NCBI GenBank assembly: GCA_031216915.1 | Contig: CM062296.1 | Location: 790,702,823 to 790,766,822 of the forward strand | DNA length: 64,000 nucleotides | Source: Pictodentalium vernedei | Taxonomy: Eukaryota; Mollusca; Scaphopoda; Dentaliida; Dentaliidae | Direction of reading: 5' to 3' | Part shown: positions 58,399-64,000 of the stretch, one piece after another | Layout: each line of letters begins with the position of its first letter | How positions within the stretch are numbered: the first letter of the stretch is position 1 | Program-made: the position numbers and the translations under genes | Notes under the pieces: model-generated | The model's input: only the letters and a program-made list of their open reading frames with translations | Told to the model about the DNA's origin: nothing | Databases searched by the model: none

Positions 58399-58655
58399 CA
58401 GTACGTGGAGAGTGTGTTACCACTAAATCACCTGCAGAGTGGAAATTCAACCCAAGCAATAATTGCAAGATTGTTGTAAAGCATAACAAGCACAAGCAAT
58501 GTTTCAGCCAATGGACCTCCGGGTTAAACCCGGAGGTCCATTGGCTGAAACATTGCTTGTGTTTTTTCTCCATATATACAGAATTTGAAAGTGATACGTC
58601 GGGTGATAACTCCACTCCACGGGTGATTTAGTTACAATCCACTCTCCACGTACCA
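58399..58655. mobile_element. Family B MITE copy 3 (257 bp)
   Basis: CAGTACGTGGAGAGTGTG and (rc) TGGTACGTGGAGAGTG, TA both sides; perfect CCTCCGGGTTAAACCCGGAGG centre. Confidence 0.9.
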
Positions 58656-59690
58656 TAGAAGTCCTGTCACAATTAATGCAGAAAATGCTTGTTAGTTAAT
58701 GTGCTCCTTCAGGCCTTCAGATTACCCCAAATTAACACCATTTACATGTGTGTCCAAATTAGAGAAGGTGTGAAGACATCAAGAAAAATTTATAAATTCT
58801 CTGTGCCTCTTCTACATTTGAAAATAACTTCCATCATAATATGGCCATAGAAACACAAAGAAAGGCATGGCAATAAAACATATCAGGACAAGACAGTTAT
58901 TTCTGGTTTTAATGTGCCAAAATTAGGGCAAAACGGGTGCCCAAAATAAATGAATTTAAAGGCATGTCCTTACTGCAGAAGAATGAAGTAGTCTGAAATG
59001 TTCTGTGCAGTGCAAGTATAATCCTTTATTACTGAGGTGAGTAGTGAAATCACAAACTGAACCGATAAACAAAAAGAAAACATTGAGATTACAGTATGTG
59101 GAGGGTGGATTACTATTAAATCACTGTAGGATAGATATTTCTATTATTATTCACAATTTCTGAGGACAAAACAAAAGAAGCACTTGCAAACTTCCATCTC
59201 ATGGACCACTGGGTTGCATCTGGAGGTCCATGTGATGAAAGTTTGCAAATGTTTCTTGTGCTGTTATTGGTATTATAAATACTTTTTTGAGTGGAGAATA
59301 TATGGTGCTGCAATTAAGTTGTATTCCACACTATTTTCATTCTGTATATCCAGTCGAATTATAAAATCTTCTCATGTTATTACATGTACATGTATCCCAG
59401 TAGAGGTTAGGGATGATGTTAATGATCTCTATTTACTAGTGTAGAATAGTACAGAGTTGGGCACGCTGTTTTTCTACAGGAATTGAGTTACGCTAATGGT
59501 GCAGTTTGACAGGGACAAAAGTGAATTTACTTAGCATGCTATTACATCAAAATAGTGCACAATACAGTTACAGGACTTCTAGTTTCAACTGTAACACTAT
59601 GTGTAATGGGGAAAAACATTCAAAAATATTTATCTACCGAACAAGTGCTCCAAAGTTTTCATATTTGATATATAACATTGTTGTTTCCCG
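58656..59690. other. Unassigned sequence with a diverged B copy and an orphan A end
   Basis: 59094-59330 begins CAGTATGTGGAGGGTGG and has GGACCACTGGGTTGCATCTG, a decayed B. ACAGGACTTCTAGTTTCAAC at 59573-59592 is a lone A terminus. No gene. Confidence 0.5.
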
Positions 59691-60070
59691 AAAATATTTT
59701 AGAAATCAGCGGTGTCTGTCTGTCCATCCGTCCATCTGTGCATCCGTCCCACTTGATGTCCCCATGATAACTCCAGTTTGGATCATTTGATTGGAACCAA
59801 TTTTGGTATGTGACCTTCTTAGCCCAAACCACAGGTCAAGTTCGAATATGGGTTTGGCCAGATTATTTTTATTAGAGTTATATCCCTTTTTCAACTTAGA
59901 ATTTTCAAGATTTGCGGTGTCCGGATGATAACTCCAGTTAGGATTATTTGATCGGAAAGAATTTTGGTATGTGACTTTCTGGGGTAATAATACAGGTCAA
60001 GTTCCAATATGGGTTCGGACCGATCATTTTTACTAGAGTTATGCCCCTTTTTCGACTTGTTTTTTTGGGG
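59690..60070 (+). mobile_element. Pearl-like fragment P, second copy
   Basis: GTCTGTCTGTCCATCCGTCC, then two ~180-bp units with GATAACTCCAGTTTGGATCA / GATAACTCCAGTTAGGATTA and AGGTCAAGTTCGAATATGGG. Confidence 0.5.
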
Positions 60071-60774
60071 GACATGCGGCCAAGTGGCATTTTATTATAA
60101 CTCAGAAAGGCTCCTTTCTTTATAATATTGATAAATTCATTTATCCTTAGTCCACATACAGCCACTGCCCCTTTTGTATGACTCTGAAAAGTTTGGCCTA
60201 AGTATATTCTTCTTTGAGAACTCTACTGGTAAGATGCATTTATCTTGACAGTGCTTTTACATCATTGTTGGCTGCCTGTACAGGCAGCCAACAATAATGT
60301 AGAAACACTGTTAAGTCATCTGCAGCTATGTAAATATGCATACATTAGTTATTGACGTAAAATTAATCTGAGGATTTGAGGGTTAACAAATTCATATTCA
60401 ACGGAATTTACACTAGTTTTCATCTTGAGTATTCAAGACCGCATGTATTGAAAATATGAAAATAATAAAACAGTCGTCTGCATATAAGTTGATGCGACTG
60501 CAACGATATAAATGGCAGAGACACCCACCACCTACAGGTACATTATAATACATAGACCCACGCTAAATTAAATAATAAGAATTGAAATGAATTCGCTGTC
60601 ACTTTATTGGAGTATAAATGTGGGATGGGCATGTTAAGTTTTGAGTGAAGTGCTATGCATGTCACACAACTTAAAACAACCATCCCATATCCATTCTCTA
60701 ATAAAAGCAACAGATAGTTCATTTTGTTTTCTATATAATGGGTAAAATACTTACAGTAGATGTTTTAAGGTGCA
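60071..60774. other. Unassigned sequence with one small hairpin
   Basis: ATCATTGTTGGCTGCCTGTA and inverse at about 60260-60302. No gene. Confidence 0.5.
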
Positions 60775-61510
60775 AAATATCTGTAATAAAAAGTTAAAAT
60801 CTGTTTCTCAAGCCTTCGTGTTTGGTCATTTTGGCTGCCACATACTCTCTTTTTATAACCAATGCAAACTTAAAAAAATAAATTTTAAATGGTTCATGTC
60901 TGATTTTTTATCCAAGTTAATAAAATTGATAAATTTGTCCCTTGAGTGCAACAAGGCTTTGCAGTGCTCAGTTGAGCATTGCAAAGCCTTCTTGCACTCA
61001 AGGAACAAAATACACCACCACCCATGCTATTCTGTAGATCTTGAGGCCTAAAACATAAAACAAACCAAGAACATGAACTTTTGATGGCTAAGAAATAATT
61101 ACAAAAATAAAAAATTAATTAAAAAACCTCCCGCCCACATGCAATTTTACAAAAAATGGCCTGAGAAACAGAGCTACAGTTAAAACTAGAAGTCCTGTCA
61201 TGAAATGCGTGCAAATAGCACGTTGATATGCGCGTTAATGTACACGTTATGGCCCAAGTAAAGCTATCAAATTCTGTACATATGGCCTGTGCACAAGCAA
61301 TGTTTCAGCCAATGGACCTCCGGGTAACCCGGAGGTCCATTGGCAGAAACATTGCATGTGTTTGCTATGAGTAACCAAGAGAACCTGCCGTGCTTTGGAT
61401 GCCATTCGATATGGCAATTGCGCACAATTCCAACGCGCAATTAAGCCTAGATAAGCACACTATTCGTGACAGGACTTCTAGTTTAAACTGTACTTTGTGG
61501 AGCCTAATCA
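60775..61510. mobile_element. Family I element interrupted by MITE A7
   Basis: TCTGTTTCTCAAGCCTTCGT ... hairpin GCAACAAGGCTTTGCAGTGC ... GGCCTGAGAAACAGAGC|TA, then A7, then TA|CTTTGTGGAGCC. Confidence 0.75.
61177..61490 (-). mobile_element. Family A MITE copy 7 (314 bp, reverse)
   Basis: TA both sides, inserted in family I; closely matches copy 5 in orientation and sequence. Confidence 0.95.
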
Positions 61511-61615
61511 GAATAATTCTTCAATAGATTATAACAATTTTTGATATTTTGACGATGTATGGACACAAAAAATGTCTTTGGAATTCAGTGAATATAAGAG
61601 AAATTCTTTGACATA

Positions 61616-63127
61616 TACTGAGTCAAAAAAGAAAGTACAATAGAAACAAATGTGAAAAATAGCATAAAGGATAAAATATAATAGTTTTAATGTTGCATGT
61701 TTGTGGACAAGAATTTGTGCAAAGAGTTTAATGACATGTTGTTGTTGTCCACCCAACCAGAAAAATTTTGCTACGCATTTCAAAATAGCACATGCTACCC
61801 GAGAATGTCAAATTGAATGTGTGATTGAATGGTTTGTGTTATGTTGTGTTAGAGAGCCTGGATTATTGAGAAAACGCGCTAGTTTTTGTCTTCCGACATT
61901 TTAATAAATGCCATGGTTAACCGAAAATCTGAGGTTGTGTACCATTGGTATGCATGAGGCTGGGATACCTCCAGATGAGCTCACTGAGCACTGAGTTCGG
62001 AGTTACTGTGGCCACTATTTACCATCTCATTGGAAGGTATAGAACCACTGGATCTACTGCCGACCGACCGTACTCAGGTCGACCAAGAGTTACAACCCAT
62101 GCACAAGACCAACATATCAGGACGTCTCACTTGCAGGCTTGCTTCCTTCCGGCGACGAGGACAGCAGCAATTACTCCTGGTATAACTAACAATAGAATCA
62201 GTGCACAAACTGTCTGCAACAGACTCGTGGAACATGGCATCCCGAGTAGGCGTCCATACCACGGACCAATCCTTACCCAACATCATTGTCCCGTCAGAAT
62301 GGAATGGGTACGTGAGTATGTTCACTGGACTCCGCAGCGTTGGAGCACAGTTCTTTTTAGTGATGAATCACAATTTTGTCTATGGCGTGCTGATGGTAGG
62401 GCAAGAATGTGTCTCCGATGAGGAGAACAGTTTTCTGATGCTTGCATGCAGGAATGCGACCGTTTCAGTGGGGGTGGTGTAATGGTTTGGGCAGGAATTT
62501 CCTTGCACCATCGAACGCAGTTGATCTTCATCGATGGTAAACTGAATGGACAGCGATATAGGGACGAAATTATTAACGCTGTTGTCCCATTGTTCAATGC
62601 TAATGTCAGATTTCAGTTATTCCTGCAAGCCAGTGCTCGATGTCACATGGCACGTATCTGTCGTGACTTTCTTGAGGAGCAGAGCATCAAACTTCTTCCC
62701 TGGCCCTCACTTTTGCCAGATTCATTGCCAATCGAGCATCTTTGGGATCAATTGGACCATCGGGTACGACTTCATGATCTTCAGATCTTAGGCGATTTAC
62801 GTAATGTTCTAAGGTAGGAGTGGAACGCAGTACCACAGGGTGACATCCAGAGACTTATCAGGTCCATGCACCGCTGATGCCTTGCCATCCAAGAGGCAAA
62901 AGGTGGACATACACACTATTGACTGCATGTGTGAACTTTTCATTTCACCCCATGTCTGAATTGCGATGTCCTGACGTGACGCTGGCAACAGTAAGAACAT
63001 GAAATTATGCAAATTCATACAGCTAGACTCAAAATATGAATTTACAATAATTTGTTTGGGATTAAAGTCGATAGTACTAAAAAAATTGCTGCTCGAAGTT
63101 TATTATACTTTCTTTTTTGACTCAGTA
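61616..63127 (+). mobile_element. Tc1/mariner-type transposon, complete but dead
   Basis: The 1512-bp unit is bounded by identical inverted repeats beginning TACTGAGTCAAAAAAGAAAG (61616-61639 and 63104-63127). It is flanked by TA on both sides (61614-61615 and 63128-63129). Size, TA duplication and encoded protein place it in the Tc1/mariner superfamily. Identical ends suggest a fairly recent insertion, although the transposase is broken. It lies between MITE A7/family I and a partial family H copy, upstream of DNM1L exon 4. Confidence 0.93.
61908..62922 (+). pseudogene. Tc1-like transposase pseudogene
   Basis: The conceptual start is the ATG at 61908 (MPWLTENLRL). That frame closes at a TGA near 61992, and homology resumes one frame over with a helix-turn-helix segment (FGVTVATIYHLIGRYRTTG) and the linker GRPRVTT. 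The catalytic core shows the first Asp in VLFSDESQF, then GGGVMVWAGIS, and the final Glu in PIEHLWDQL. The second catalytic Asp is missing: where DNARPH is usual the sequence reads QASARCH. In-frame stops occur at 62419, 62815 and about 62876, before the natural end near 62922 (GGHTHY). One frameshift, three stops and a lost active-site residue rule out function. It would have catalysed TA-specific cut-and-paste transposition in the nucleus. Confidence 0.92.
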
Positions 63128-63129
63128 TA

Positions 63130-63300
63130 TTACAAGTTATTTGGTGATTTATTCAATTAAAAAGTGTTTCTCTATAACCTATGTGCAATTTTAAGATCGG
63201 ATTTGTACTGAAGATATGAAAAAGTGTTTGTTGTTTGTAAGTTGTATTCAGTTTGTAAGTTTATTCAATTTAAAGACATACAATTAAGTTGGAGCCACTG
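63130..63300 (+). mobile_element. Family H MITE, right-end fragment
   Basis: AAGTGTTTCTCTATAACC, GTACTGAAGATATGAAAAAG, then CAATTAAGTTGGAGCCACTG|TA. The left half is missing; the Tc1-like element ends at 63127. Confidence 0.7.
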
Positions 63301-63309
63301 TAATATGCA

Positions 63310-63735
63310 ATTAACAGAAATTAAGGCCACACAAAGTAGATCTTTCATTTCTCAGGCCATTATTCATAAAATTGCATGCGGGTGAGTGTTTTTTTTATTT
63401 TATTTCTTATTTCTGTAATTATTTCTTTGCCATAAAAAGTTCATGTTCTGGGTTTATGCTTTAGACCTCATAATCTACGGAATAGCATGGGTGGTGGTGT
63501 ATTTCGTCCCTTGAGAGCAAGAAGGCTTTGCAATGCTAAAGCATTGCAAAGCCTTCTTGCACTCAAGGGACAAGTAATCACAAATTTATAAATTTTTTTA
63601 ACTTTGATAAAATATCAGACATAAACCATTTAATTTTTTTTTTTAAAGTTTACATTGGTTAGAAAAAGAGAGCATGCGGCAGCCAAAAGGACCATGCGGG
63701 AGGGCCTGAGAAACAAGATTTTTAATTTTTTTTAT
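63310..63735. mobile_element. Family I element abutting DNM1L exon 4
   Basis: GGCCACACAAAGTAGATCTT start, perfect hairpin GCAAGAAGGCTTTGCAATGC and inverse (about 63517-63560), AGGGCCTGAGAAACAAGA end. Its end is about 40-50 bp upstream of the exon 4 acceptor. Confidence 0.8.
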
Positions 63736-63771
63736 ATTTAATTAAGTTGGACCTAATGTATTTTTTTTCAG

Positions 63772-64000
63772 GGTATTTGTTCAGAACCAATCAGTCTTAA
63801 AATATATTCACCAAAAGTTGTGAATTTAACACTAGTGGATTTGCCTGGTATAACAAAGGTTCCAGTTGGTGATCAGCCTGCAGATATTGAAGTACAAATC
63901 AGAGATATGTGCTTGAGTTATATAGGAAATCCCAACAGTGTTATTCTGGCTGTAACCAGTGCCAATACTGATTTTGCCACATCTGAGTCCTTAAAACTTG
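63772..64000 (+). CDS. DNM1L: DNM1L/DRP1-type GTPase, exon 4 (DLPG/G3 motif; continues past the window)
   Basis: The open frame starts [20 protein letters not shown], contains [20 protein letters not shown], and runs to [13 protein letters not shown] at the window end. VDLPG is the G3 motif whose Asp and Gly contact the nucleotide. [10 protein letters not shown] and [15 protein letters not shown] are dynamin-superfamily hallmarks. The frame continues directly from exon 3 in phase 0. The acceptor is a T-run ending TTCAG, 40-50 bp after the end of a family I repeat. No stop or convincing donor appears before base 64000, so the exon is cut by the window edge. The G4 motif (TKLD), middle domain and GED lie beyond it. 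Exon size relative to other animals cannot be judged here. Confidence 0.95.

Overview
The window is intronic, repeat-dominated DNA from an animal nuclear genome. Its only recognisable host gene is a DNM1L/DRP1-type dynamin-related GTPase on the + strand, seen as three exons: 30022-30169, 54049-54170, and 63772 to the window end. All have canonical AG/GT borders and compatible phases. They cover the P-loop, switch I, the DLPG motif and the following conserved block. The introns between them are 23,879 and 9,601 bp. Exon 1 was not found, so the preceding intron is probably over 30 kb. Spliced exons make up under 1% of the window. The AT-rich sequence, AATA-tailed tRNA-type SINEs, many MITEs, and tandem-repeat elements resembling bivalve 'pearl'/Helentron elements point to a lophotrochozoan, most likely a bivalve mollusc. 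The species call is inference.

Mobile coding sequence: a MULE-type transposase ORF with an N-terminal FLYWCH finger is intact (31658-33034, minus) inside a ~2 kb unit with imperfect terminal inverted repeats. A complete Tc1/mariner-type element (61616-63127) has identical 24-bp inverted ends and TA target duplications, but its transposase is dead. Two non-LTR reverse-transcriptase relics lie at 1-310 (minus) and 2794-3842 (plus, split by a younger hAT-like insertion).

Non-coding elements, named here by letter. TA-flanked MITEs: A (seven copies, six of them exactly 314 bp), B (~250 bp), H (430 bp), T (~235 bp), E and AA. hAT-like elements with 8-bp target duplications: hAT1/2, V, R1-R3, and those at 3265, 49054, 54994 and 56100. 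TTAA-flanked, piggyBac-like MITEs: F and G. Two elements with CAGGC...GCCTG ends and 6-bp duplications lie at 11635-12423 and 16500-17617. tRNA-type SINE C has six full-length copies, most with 11-14 bp duplications; an AATA-tailed family D shares its 3' tail. Pearl/Helentron-like elements (K1, K2, L1, L2, M, N, Q) carry subterminal inverted repeats, internal tandem arrays and a terminal hairpin.

Layout: 1-5 kb, RT relics, H1, A1, A2, F1, T1. 5-10 kb, B1, K1, B2, A3, J1. 10.9-12.6 kb, first nested stack. 12.6-13.7 kb, I cluster. 14.2-18.7 kb, L2 with insertions four levels deep. 18.9-23 kb, R2, R3, A5 and an N-like array. 23-30 kb, inverted D pair, T2, SINEs, M, then exon 2. 31-33.3 kb, MULE. 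34-40 kb, Q inside I, J inside I, F2, K2, G1, H3. 41-45.8 kb, D3, A6, H5. 45.9-53 kb, L1, hAT, N. 53-64 kb, H2, exon 3, SINE C6, two hAT elements, G2, B3, A7 inside I, Tc1, I8, exon 4.

I saw no non-coding RNA gene, CRISPR array, or second host gene. The most unusual observations are the reconstructable nested stacks, the two 6-bp-duplication elements, and palindromic cores shared by element families with different ends and different target duplications. All repeat boundaries were read by eye.
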